Assembly: GCF_954871325.1 (NCBI RefSeq)
Contig: NC_088775.1
Coordinates: forward strand, 81,755,561-81,819,560
Length of the DNA: 64,000 bases
From: Gordionus sp. m RMFG-2023
Lineage: Eukaryota > Nematomorpha > Gordioida > Chordodea > Parachordodidae
Direction: 5' to 3'
A program made the translations under genes and the position numbers. Shown here piece after piece: positions 13,010 through 24,511 of the stretch. The notes below the pieces were generated by a model that was not told where the DNA came from, made no database searches, and was given only the letters and a program-made list of their open reading frames with translations. How positions within the stretch are numbered: the stretch's first letter is position 1; every line of letters starts with the position of its first letter.

Positions 13010-16000
13010 AACTAATATAATTTGATTTATGAATGGCAATGCAAAGTCTTTGCCTAAGGTAAAGACTTTCCCTGTGTTCATTAGTGATTTTACGAATAAT
13101 AGAACTATGTTCCTTGGAGAAGTTAAAGCCGGCTACTAAATGTGGCTAATGTAGAGGATATTATAGGTATAAAAGTGTGTTCATTAGATATTTCCGAATA
13201 TGTAACAATTTTGGATAGCCCTTGATGTCCAAGATGTCTGTGCTAAGACTTTTAAGGGTTAGGGATCTATACAGGAATAATCCAATACTAGTGCCATCTG
13301 GACGTTTTATCAGATGGATCGATAATGCCCAGATTTAAAGGCAGGTTGAATAATGGCATTACAATAATTGTGTTTAGTAATACGTCTATGTATCGGCAGT
13401 GCAGGCTATGCGGTTCCTTCGAGTCAACAGGAACCTATCATCCAGAGCAAAGGTAAGGTTGGGTAATTGAGACGGATTCCAATCGCATGCGTGAGTTTAT
13501 TTTTGGTGAGTTGTAATTGAAGATTAACAGAAGGGATACCCTTGAGTATCTCGTGCCCAAGACCATTTAGCAGTGGTGAAAAAATAAAACATTCTAGGGG
13601 TTGCATGCTTGATATTAGAGTTTTGATGCAGCAGGCAATAATCGGGATGTCCCATTCTTTTTGTTTGCAAGTGGCAGGTAATGGGGAGTCAACAAGAATT
13701 CAATATCTCTATAGATCTAAAGCCTCAGTGTACGACGAATTGTCCACAGTAGAGTGAGGGGCAACAATAGTTTTTTTAATGAGTAACTTGAGATAAAAGT
13801 TGTTCTAGCTAAATCAGAAGGAGCTCTGATGCTAAGACTGCAAAATTTTGTTGGGAGAGAAGCTTGAACCCAATCAGTTTTTCCTAAACTTAAGATTTAA
13901 GATCTCTTCGCTAAATTCCTTAATTTCCGTTTCATATATATTTAAAGGACCAGGATATTTAAAAGCAGGAGTGGTTCTTAGAGAAAGAATGCGCGGTATA
14001 TTAAAAAGTTTTTCAACAGAAAATAACTTATGAGAGGAAAGGATTAGAAGGATATCACCCAATTTGATAAGAATTAATTTTGGATCTGTTTATTTGGATG
14101 AATTCTGATTTTTTTTGATTGAGAATTAACTCTAGAGAAAAGCCGATCTCTAAAATTACATCGTTCCCTTTATTGACCTCATTGGATGAGCCACAAATTA
14201 TACCATAATCCATGTACCAAACATGGAGAGAAAGAGAGCAGGAGTCTTTGATTGACTTGATCATATCGTTGATTCCGAGACAAAATAGCAATGGGTCAAG
14301 AAGATCACAGTATTGAATTCCTTCTACAAAAGAAATAATTTTATTTGAATTGCAAAGTAGAAGGATATTGATAGCAGGAATGGAAAAATTTACTATTTCC
14401 AGGAAAATGTCTGTTCTCTGGATTTTAAGAAAAAATTCGGAAAGAATGTTTAAAAGACATTGGCAAAGTCGATCTTAGTAAAGATTTCATTTGAAGGATT
14501 GTTTTCTAAATGAATAATAATTGTGTACCACAGCCTCACAATCACTGGCAACTCCGACTCCGACACCCAGTTTGAAAGGACACAAGAAAGCTGCATCATG
14601 CTTAATTCTTAAGGAAATAATTCTGGCAACAAATTCAGATTATTCTTTTCAATTTAAATTATTTTTCTTCTTAATTTATATTTTAATTACGACTAAATAA
14701 ATTTATTTTCATGAATTAAAAAAAGTAAAAAAAAAAAGTAATTTTTTATATAAAAATATATTTATTTCTAAAACTAAAGTAATGATTGATATTTTTATTG
14801 TTTCAATTTCTAACAGCTACAACAGAGCCATCGTTATTGACCTGATATTATTGGGTTTTTGCAAGGCAATCAGTTTTACACCAAAAAATAGGGAAACACA
14901 AAATCTGGAGCATCACGGCGAAAATATTATAAGTTGGTAAGCAAGGTTAAGGGTGAAGAATAGGATCATATTAATTGAGGTAATGTCCTGATAAAAACAG
15001 GACGAATTCCATCAGTCCATATGCGGAATCACGAACGAATGTAATGATGGTTTTTTTTAACTTCTTCATGTGTAAAATCAGTCGCGCGTAAAGAGGATCA
15101 ATAGAATTGATGATTGAGTTAGGATGTTCGGCGTAAGGATTATTAATTTTTTTAGAAATAAGGTTGGATTTGATCACTAGGGAGAGGTTTTATTTTTTTG
15201 CACATTAATTAGAGGTTAAAAATTTACCAAGAAGTTAAGGGCTTTAATTTGTTAAGTTAAAATTTATCAAGCACTTTGAAAGTATTTATGCAAGAAGGAG
15301 GAAAATCAGAGAAAGATTTAGCCACTAATAGGCTAGCACCCTTAGGGATTCTAGTAAGAAATAACATCAGGCTTGTAGGCATTGGCGTCACTAGGGGATA
15401 GAGGAGCATAGGGGCTTGAGCCCACTGAAAAATTTAAATAGCCCCCTGAAGCAAAAAAAAATCTTTTAATGGATATCTTCCTAAACTAAAAATAAATTTT
15501 TTTAAATTGCCCCCTGAACGATTTCTTCCATAATTCTGTTGAGTAATATATAGATTTAATTTTATTATTTAAAAATTAATAAGATTATCTAAATTATTAT
15601 TATTAAATGAATACTATTTTAATTATTAGATTAGATTAATACATATTATATATTTACTATGTCAGCTTGCAATCAAATTCTGTGTTAAAAATAGAATATC
15701 AATATCACTCACTAAATATTAATTTAGCATTAACAGTTGAAGCATAATTGACTAAAATTATTATATAATCCTAATTAAATAAATATAATCATTTATAATT
15801 GAAAACAGCCGAGTTCAAAATCACCAGTCAACTGTATATTTATTTTTAAATTTAATTACCATGCCTCTTCCTAAAATTATATTCAGGGTCCAAATCCAAA
15901 TAAGTATAATTTTTTTTTATAAAAAGTAAGTAAGCATATAGTTTATAATCATCTATTATATATAATTGGTTTTATGAAAAATGTCACTTTTACAGACGTA

Positions 16001-17530
16001 TTTGACGTTATATAATATATTAAAGTTAATATTTTAATAAATTTTACTAATAAATACTTTTGAAAATAAATATAAATAACAATTTGCATACAAATATTTA
16101 ACACCATCTATTTATTTAAAATATTATTAAAAATTAAACGTATTATTATTCATCCCACAATAAATGTAATAAATTAGATATCTTTTCTTCTCTTTTTTTA
16201 CGTTAGGAAAGCTATTTATTTCTTCTTTCAAAAACAGTTTTGAGTTAAATTTTTAATAAGAATATATTTTTGATATTATTACAAACTACTATTGTTTTAA
16301 GATATAATATATCAACTAGAGGTGGTGCGATATTAATATATAAAATTTTAATTGCTTTCATGATATCACTCGTTCTTATTTTATAGTTACAAAATGTTTC
16401 ATTTCTAATATGGTATCTTTGCCGTATAAATAACTCAAGGCTTCAATATAATTGCATAATTCCTTCTAAAAAATTTTTAGTGTTTTTGTTTTATCAATTT
16501 ATCTAACTTAATGAATTCTGATATGGGTTAACATCGTAAGTGTCATGGCTATGACTGAAACCAGCATCTATTAATTGTGTGGCTATGTAATTTAAGATTA
16601 TTATTACAGCTGCTAAGAGCATATGATTGCATATTTTAGATAAGGTTAATTGTGTAGTCGTTTATACATTAAAAATGGAAGATTATCTTTTAGAAATCTA
16701 ATATCTCACAATAATTTTCTCTATTAAGCTTCCATCATGTCATCTAAGGGGAAACTCTAACCACCATATAGTTTTATGATTTGGATTGGTTGTTTATATT
16801 TCCTTCTTAAAGAATTGTTGATTTGGTTAAGCCTACAAATTTTTCCTTATTAGTCCATTCTATAAAATATTGTCTAAAATGTTAACAGAGAGTTATATTA
16901 GTCTCATGACCTTTGTCAATTGAAAGTTATTAAGAATTATATAGCCTTATGTGGTTTTTAAAAACCATTATTAATTGAGGCATATGTATAAATTAATTAA
17001 CCTTTTTTCACTTTTAATTCTTTAGACGCAAATTTTTATATCAGCAATCAAAAATATTTTATACTGTAATAAATAGATTTTGTATTAAAAATATTATTTT
17101 TAGAAATGTCTTGTATTGTTTTATTATTTGCTAGTTTATTTTGTATGCATAATATAAAAAAAGACAAAATATGAAATTCAGATTAATTGTTCAGAGTTAG
17201 CAAATTTAAAAAAAGTATAATATATTAATATAAAACCCAGCCGAAGGTCAGGCAAAAGCCGGCCGAAGACCCAAATTTTTTTAGTTGAGCCCCTTGAGAT
17301 TGTAAAGGCTAGCGACGCTCCTCTTTGTAGGTATCTAAGAACAGAGAGGAGAAATAACTGTTATGAGGCAGATGTGGGGTTACAATATTGATGTTATCAA
17401 TAGGGTCATTGTTAACATTTAAAAGTATATCATTATTTAAGAATTTACATTTGTGTCTATTAAAACCATGGGAGGTGAAATGTTTAATACATTGTGGGAA
17501 ACATTTTGAAAGTTTAAGATTATAATTTAT
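13010..17530 (-). mobile_element. R2-like non-LTR retrotransposon (LINE), decayed and split
   Basis: Read on the minus strand. The N-terminal part near 17510-17440 has a zinc-finger-like pattern (CFPQC then H-G-F-N-R-H-K-C). It is interrupted by an unrelated element at 15380-17323. Next come an IPKGASLLVAKSF stretch (about 15350) and a block at 15177-14971. The reverse transcriptase follows, with LGVGVASDCEAVVH near 14560, DLLDPLLFCLGINDMI near 14300 and the catalytic box as YMDYG near 14220, where one catalytic Asp is replaced. The C-terminal region (13606-13020) resembles the restriction-like endonuclease end of R2-type elements. Frames are broken many times. R2-like clade is my recollection of motif style; another clade with the same layout is possible. 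Such elements copy RNA into DNA at a nicked target. Confidence 0.65.
15380..17323. mobile_element. 1.94-kb non-coding element, CATTGGCGT family, inserted in the LINE
   Basis: It starts CATTGGCGTCACTAGGGG and ends GGCTAGCGACGCTCCTC, imperfect inverted ends. It is flanked by CTTGTAGG (15372-15379) and TTTGTAGG (17324-17331), a 7-of-8 target duplication. There is no coding potential. Its reverse complement recurs at 62199-64000, and the interior is shared with 53670-54860. The 8-bp duplication suggests a hAT- or P-like mobiliser, not proven. Confidence 0.7.
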
Positions 17531-17680
17531 AGTTTTTAAAAGTTATATATCACTGGTTTGGGAATTATTATAATTCAAAATTTGATTTTCCATTATAAAA
17601 CAATCATAACAAATAATTTGTTTGTAATATTGTAATAATGCATTATGAATAAAGGTAGATTACAATTTTTTGGTAATTAA

Positions 17681-17926
17681 GTTGAGATATTAAATTAAAA
17701 TTTTCAAATGCCATTAAAATTATAAGCTTAACTATAAATTAAAAGAGTTAGTTGATTTTATAACATGAAGGACTGCATTTTGATAGGAAAAGCCAAGGAA
17801 ATGTGGTAAACATTACAATAACATCTTTTTTAAGTTGAAAAATTAAATTAAAAATTTCAAATATCATTGAAATTTTAAGCTTAACTATAAATTAGAAGAG
17901 TTAGTTAATTTTTTAACATGAAGTCT
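17681..17926. repeat. Short direct repeat, about 95 bp, two copies
   Basis: 17681-17772 and 17835-17926 share a common core around AAGCTTAACTATAAATTA and end at AACATGAAG. The rest of 17.5-18.5 kb is AT-rich with no gene visible. Confidence 0.5.
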
Positions 17927-18498
17927 TAATAATGAATTTAATATTGCATTGCATGCGTTTAATTTTGGGTAGTATTTAGAAAAAATTTCGTCGCATCAAT
18001 ACGAAAATCTAATATTTACACGTTCAAAGTCGTTTACAAAATTCAAATCCTATAAATATTTTTATTATATACATGTTTTTTCCTTATTTAAGCGTTGTAT
18101 TAAAATATATTATTACAAACAGAATGTTTATATATTTTGAAATATAAACTTTAATTATTTTTATAAATTAACTACCCTGTATTGCATACTGTGTATCTCA
18201 TTCCACATATTATATAATAAATATCTTAAAAATAAATTTTAGATAAATTGTATGGTGTGTATTTGAAGCCACAATCCATATCTTCGATTCGAATGTTAAT
18301 TTGGGCCACGTGATCTATTATTTATTTTTATTTCACATTTAAACCCTATTTTTAAAAATGTGTAAAAATAAATGTTTATGAAATTATTTTATATATATTT
18401 ATTATTTTTGATAATTATATTTTATAATAATCATACATGGTTTTAAAGACACATTATACAAATAAGGTATTTTATTTGAGTTTTATATTTTTAGAATT

Positions 18499-20250
18499 AT
18501 GAATTGTGATAACTTACCTAACGATAGTGAAGATTCAAATTTAAGTGAAACATCTGATTTTGAGTTTCTATCAACACAAAATAATGATTTAGGTATATTT
18601 AAAATTTATGCTCTTATATAAATCTATAAATATATGGATTTAAATGAGACAGTCGGAAGAAGAAGAAAATATCAATAATGAAAAATAAATCGTTAGGAGA
18701 AAAATGGTTTGGAAAAATTGCTTAACAAATTTACCGCTAATTATTCCAAAGTGGAAAGGAGAAATTCCAACGGTTGATAAAGTTAAAAAACCAATGAATT
18801 ATTTTAATATATATCTCAATGAATTATTACATCTTATTGTTTACGAATCAAATTTATATGCCATTCATTGCAATTCCAATAAACCTTTGAATTTATAGTG
18901 AGATGAATTAGAAAAATTTATAGGAATTATTTTTTATATGTCAATTATTAAACTTCCCGGAGCACGTCTGTACTGGGCCACTAATACAAGACAGGCCAAA
19001 GTGGCAGATTTCATGACCCTTTCGCTGGGAACAAATAAAATCATTCATTCATATAAATGATAATGAAAATTTATTCCACTTGGAAGTGAAGGCCATGACC
19101 CACTTCATAAAATTAAACCTAACCAATAATATACTAAAATCTTTATCGATAGGCGAAAACATTTGGGTAGATGAGCAAATTATTCCATACAAAGGGATGA
19201 AGAGGTTGAAGCAATATAACCCTCAAAAGCCCAAAAAATGTGGTTATAAAGTCTTTCTACTTTGCGGAGATGATGGCCTTCTGCATAATTTTGAAGTATA
19301 TTCTGGGAAAATAGTACCAGCGGAAGGATTGACTGATGTTGTAGTGGCAATGCTGTGCTCCTAATTTCTTATATACAGCAGCAAATTAATTATAAATTAT
19401 TTTTTGATAACTGGTTTTGTTCCCCAAATTTGCTAGTCGTACTCGCTCAAAGAGGGATATTTTGCGCGGCCACGGTCAGAGGTAATCAACTTCCAAATAT
19501 AAACATCCCAACAGATAAGGAGTCGGAAAAAAAGGGCGAGGATTTTTTGTTTCAAAAAAAACAATAATAAACGGAGTTGAGATAAATTCAGTGAAGTGGC
19601 ACGACAATCGTGCCATGACTTTATTAAGCACTTTTGTAGGTGCACATCTTCTTATAGATTGTGAAAGATATGATAGGAAAAAAAAGGATAAAATGATGAT
19701 AAAATGTCCAAATATTGTTAAAATTTATAATAAATCAATGGGAGGTGTAGATGTCATGGATTCTTTACTTTCCTTATATAGAATTCATACGAAATCAAGA
19801 AAATGGTACCATAGAATTTTATTCATATTTGACATGTTACTTATAAATTCATGGTTGCTATATAAACGTGATTGTAATAGTATATCAATAGCACGCAAAG
19901 ATCGATTAAGTTTGTACAATTTCAAAATTTCGGTGGCGGAAGTCCTTTGCAAATATGGCAAATGCACTTCATACAATATACCAAAACGAAAATCAATTCT
20001 CAAACTGGTCATCGGGAAAAATGTAAAAAAGGACCAGCCCAATATTTACCAAATGAAGAGGTTAGGGAAGACCTCGCGGCTCATTGGCCCAAATATAATG
20101 ATAAGAAGGGTAGATGTAAAATGCCATGATGCTTATTTATAACAAAAGTATCTTGCAAAAAATGCGGTGTATATTTATGTTTTATGCCTACAAATAATTG
20201 TTTTATAGATTTTCATGAAAATTAAAATGTTTAAACATTTAATATTTGTT
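18499..20250 (+). pseudogene. piggyBac-family transposase, decayed
   Basis: Opens near 18499 with a short acidic exon-like start (MNCDNLPNDSED). DDE_Tnp_1_7-type pieces follow: the N-terminal part at 18704-18960, the first catalytic Asp in WVDEQIIPYKG (about 19170), the second in FFDNWFCSPNLL (about 19400) and the third in SMGGVDVMDSLLSLY (about 19750). A C-terminal cysteine-rich finger (RCKMP, then CKKCGVYLCF and CFIDFH, about 20110-20220) binds element ends in this family. An in-frame stop near 18898, frame changes near 19060-19600 and 19950, and a TGA inside the finger break it. All three catalytic Asp remain. Terminal repeats and TTAA duplications were not located with confidence. Confidence 0.85.
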
Positions 20251-20599
20251 GTATTTAAATAAAATTATATATATTTATAGTTTAGAGTACACTAAAAATT
20301 ATTGTGAAAAAAATTGAAATTCGTATCCTTAATTGCACCATTCATCTTCTAAGAAATTTAGAATTTTTTAAAAAAAGTGAGCCATGAGATTATCTATAGT
20401 ATCGAGAGAAATAAAAAATCTAGTTTGCCAAAAAAAAATTATTCTAACATAGTACATGCAATTCAGGGTTTTATGCAATTTTTCCCCAAGTAATAAGGTC
20501 TCAATATACCACGACCAACTAATATCATGAAATTAAGTTTATTCAAATTCCTCTTAAAAAAATGATATATGATTATGATCTTTTTAACTTTTGAATTCA

Positions 20600-21245
20600 T
20601 ATTACCAATGCATGATATCTTCCCCTTTTCTTTGACTATTTCTCCCCTCTTTATCCTTCTCTCGTTCTTTCCCTCTCTCGTCTCTGTCCTACATATAGCT
20701 TCATCACTTATTCTTCCTTCTTATTCTCATTTCATTCATTCTCCTAAGTTGTAATATCTCTCTAACTTCCTGTTTCCTTTACCTTTTATACCTTCGACCT
20801 CTTCACTCCGTTGTCTCCCTTATTCCAACACAGACGTTATTTAATTATATTTCTCAATTATTTTTCCCTCCATTATCCATGTTTTAGTTTTGGACTGTTA
20901 TTTCACTCTTCCTTTCTATTTCCTATCATTTGGGGTTTTTATTCCCGTCTCCAATTTATTTATCCTACTTTTCTCCTCCTTTGTCTTGTCTATTCTTTAT
21001 TGTTCTTTAGCATTCCCTCTTTTGTTTGATTTTCTATATCCACTCTTATTTTATTTTCGTTGCTTGCCTGTCTTCTCTCTTTTTATTCTTTCCACACTTT
21101 TGTTTCAATTTTTGTTTCCTTCCCTGCTCGGATCTATTACTTTCTTAATCTCTTCTTCCCCAATGCCTATATCTGTTTTAGTTTTTTTCGATTGTTTTAC
21201 TATCGCCTTAACTCTTCCTTGTTTTGTATATTATCTGTATTATTT
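20600..21245 (+). repeat. Long pyrimidine-rich tract
   Basis: About 650 bp in which the plus strand is overwhelmingly T and C. The long open readings across it (Phe, Leu, Ser and Pro) are composition artefacts. Similar tracts occur at 40960-41390 and 43975-44110. Such strand asymmetry can form triplex DNA; no function is shown. Confidence 0.7.
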
Positions 21246-21289
21246 TGGGTGGGCTTAAACCAAAAACGGCTTGATTGCCATTATTTTGC

Positions 21290-21422
21290 CAACTTCGAGA
21301 TTAGGTTAATAGATGTTCTAACATTTCTGCTATCTATGAGCAAATCTTCAGGATTGCGTTAAATATATTGGCTAAAATATTGGGATAACCGTTTTTAAAA
21401 ATCGAGCCATTTAACAACATTA
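21290..21422. mobile_element. Partial TTAAACGGCTC-type MITE
   Basis: Ends with the AATCGAGCCATTTAACAACAT terminus, close to that of the complete copy at 37754-37969, preceded by GGCTAAAATATTGGGATAACC. The opposite end is missing or degraded. Confidence 0.5.
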
Positions 21423-21429
21423 ATTGGGA

Positions 21430-22570
21430 GGGTACTTGAAGTAGCAAATTCTTGCAACAGTGCAAAATTTAACGAACTGCCCACCAGATTATAAAGTGGT
21501 GATGTGTTATCATATCTCGCCTTGATGTAAGATGTTTAATTTGAATTATCCAATCTGATCTGATTTTTAGGTTTGAGACAAGAATAATTTTATTTCCTAA
21601 AGCGGAAAAATAAATAAAGCGAACGATTCGTGTTCTATGTTCAACGATATGCCTGGTAGGTTTAAATCTCTTTCACTAAATGTTTATTTAAATTTATAAA
21701 GAAAAACATTTGAAAATAGCTAAAGAAGCTACGAAAATAAATAAATTTATTAGTAATATGAAAGAAAACAGAATGATGATAATAATGAAAGTAATAAAAT
21801 GCCTGATTTATAAAATGATATCCCTCTCCTATTTTTAGTTTATAATAAAATAGAATGGTAATCACTGGTATGATGCTATATAGAGTGTTTTAAATGATGA
21901 AGAATTTAATTGCAGTAAATCTTCATCTAAGATAGTATATTACGCTCCCATAAGGCGCTAGATGTTTCTCACTAGCCGATAGTAATGGTAGATTTCGCCT
22001 TCCTTGTATTAACTGTGGAAACATGTCTTTGAATATAGAACAGCAAAACCTTAATGGTTAAAAAAACTGAATGAAATGACTTTTATATTTAGATTAAACA
22101 GTCAGACCTATCACTTCTTCGTAAAATCCATCCGAATGATACATTTGACTTACAAAGCCAATGTGAACACGTGCATTACAAATACCTTTAACATTAAATA
22201 GTGTTCTTATCCACTCAATCGGGAATTTTATATATATTCACAATTTTATATCTGGTTAAATATTAACTTCTCTAATTTTACTAGAATACTTTGGTCGCCA
22301 AATTTGTATCATTTTCAAAATTTTAGGTCAAAAACTAAAAATTGTGTCAAATAATTAATTATACTTATATTAAAGCAAAAAAAAATTAAATTGAAAATAT
22401 TTCGAGGTAACAATATATTATTTTGAAATACATTTCCATTACCAAGTTAGATTTATTCAAATTTTATGAGTATTGCTTAACAATCTCTTAGTTTACTTTA
22501 AATATTAATATTTTTTTTAAAAAATACTATTTATATTAATATCTTAAATTATATTATATTACCTATTCTA
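21430..22570. other. No gene recognised
   Basis: AT-rich sequence without coding signal, RNA gene or clear repeat. Confidence 0.5.
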
Positions 22571-22579
22571 TTATAATAA

Positions 22580-23745
22580 TTCATTTTTTAATCCAGATTT
22601 AATTTGTAAAAAAAAATTACAATAAAGATAAATAACATTTATTCTATTTAATTTGCTAGAGACCTACACAGGCCAATTTAACAAAATTTGGTTTTTTTCT
22701 GACTGCCGCAGTCATTCGATGTCAAATCTTGAATTTAAAATTTTAATTTAAAGTTGAGCTGGACTCGGGCATTGAGAAAATTTGAAATTCTTGTTTCTTT
22801 TAAATATCGTACCTTTTAAAAGATAAAAAAGACGATTCTAACTTGGATATACTAAAATAAAATATCGGATAAAAATATAACTCCGATAAGGTCTGCAATG
22901 GGTGGGTTTTAGGCAAAGAGAGCCTCCAATCGTTTAATTTTTTAAACCGTCCGCCTACCCACTTAGATATATTTTTTCAAAAATTTTACACTCCCCCCCC
23001 CCCTCTTCATTAATCTATAAATTTTGTGTAACTCGTACCTTTATTGTTTAAAATTTATTTTAATGACAATAGTTTGGCTCTTTATTTATTTATTTTATTA
23101 TATTTTTAATTAAACATATAAAATATGCTACATTATGAACTAAAACTAATATTTTTAATAAATGGAAGTCTGTTATGCTCATTATCCTGAAAATATTAAA
23201 AATCCGCCCGCGCCACTCATTATATTATAAATATATTTTAACCCACCCGTCGCAGGCTTAGTGTTGAAGATATCTAAGAAAACCTAACCATTCCCACCCA
23301 AAGCATGGGCGGTGGGGAAAAAACTGCCCATTGCAGACGTCTAGATTCAATGCAGGATTCCAGTTTAATTTAAATATTTGAATATTGGATTTTTTGTCAG
23401 GTTAAGTTCGAATTTATCTATGATAAAGACAATTAAAAATAAATTTTAACAAATTTAAAAATAAAAAATTTGATAAATTAAAATATTAATTTTTTGTCGA
23501 TAAAAATTAGATCTATGTTTTATAGTTTAAAAGACTATTTAAGTAAAGTAATAATTTAAACCGATTATAGTTATTTACCGGTTATCCAAACTAGTCGTCT
23601 TAATTTTGGGTAACCACGCTACCGTCAAAAAATTATAAATGATATGTGGTACATTGTCCAAAATAAACTTATTGTTTTATATCTCCTGTTTGTTAATAAA
23701 AGCTTCCAGGGCCGCGTTTACTTTTGGCTGACAGAGGTATATATT
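22580..23745. repeat. Dispersed repeat, second copy
   Basis: Homologous to 4840-5550, interrupted by the inverted-repeat element 22892-23338. It lies upstream of paralogue C. Confidence 0.6.
22892..23338. mobile_element. 447-bp element with TIR GTCTGCAATGGG
   Basis: GTCTGCAATGGGTGGGTTTT at the left is inverted as AAAACTGCCCATTGCAGAC at the right. It is absent from the homologous repeat near 5135. No open frame and no clear target duplication. It contains a C-run near 22990. Confidence 0.65.
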
Positions 23746-24511
23746 AAGAGAAATGAAATTATAGTATCAATTGGGATTATATTTTATTAAATTTTAAATA
23801 CAAATATATATATATTTTTTAATTATGATGATAATTGGGAAAGAATATACATATTTAATTTTCTTATACCAGAGATCAACTTTAGAAAAAAAGTCAAGAT
23901 TGATAAAGAGATGTGTTTGATAGAATATAAAATAGTCTTTGGTGGAGTGAAGTAATTTACTAGATTTTCAATGTCTGAGTGGAAAGATCCATTCCTAAAT
24001 ATAAAAATAATAGAAAGGATCATAATATATTTGGGAACATTATGCCGCCTTCATTAAATTATTATAGGGAGATAAAATACTTTCTAATGGTTTACTCAAT
24101 TGTGACTTTTATATTTATTTTTTTTAAAGGCATTTTTTCCAAAAAAAAACTAATTAAGAATATTGTTTATCAAACATTTCACTTTTGCGCCATTACTATT
24201 TTCTAAAAAAAATTTAACAGGTCATGAGTCCTTCAAATAAATAATTTAAAATATAATAATTAAGTTATATTTTAATTTAATTTTTTTTGTATATTAATTA
24301 AAAATGGTTTAACAGTACATACTAAAAATTGCTATATCAGATAATTGTTTTAAAAACGTGTATAAGTTAATGTACTATAAAACAAATTATTTTGGTTTGT
24401 CTAAAAAATATTTTTAATAGAAGGTTAATATTTTCCTAATTTATTTATCAGTTTGAAACATTGGGAAAAAAACACTAATATATTATATATTCTAATATAT
24501 CTAAATACACT

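Larger units (their letters stand above)
7265..14040 (+). repeat. Direct segmental duplication, unit B
   Basis: Second unit of the tandem pair. It carries secreted paralogue B, a hAT inserted at 10809-12219 and about 1 kb of extra LINE sequence compared with unit A. Parts of the same block recur around paralogue C (24.2-27.8 kb). Confidence 0.7.

Noticed and set aside
20569-21362. Several overlapping open frames rich in Phe, Leu, Ser and Pro
   Set aside because: All three plus frames are open because the plus strand is nearly pure T/C; no splice or domain signal.
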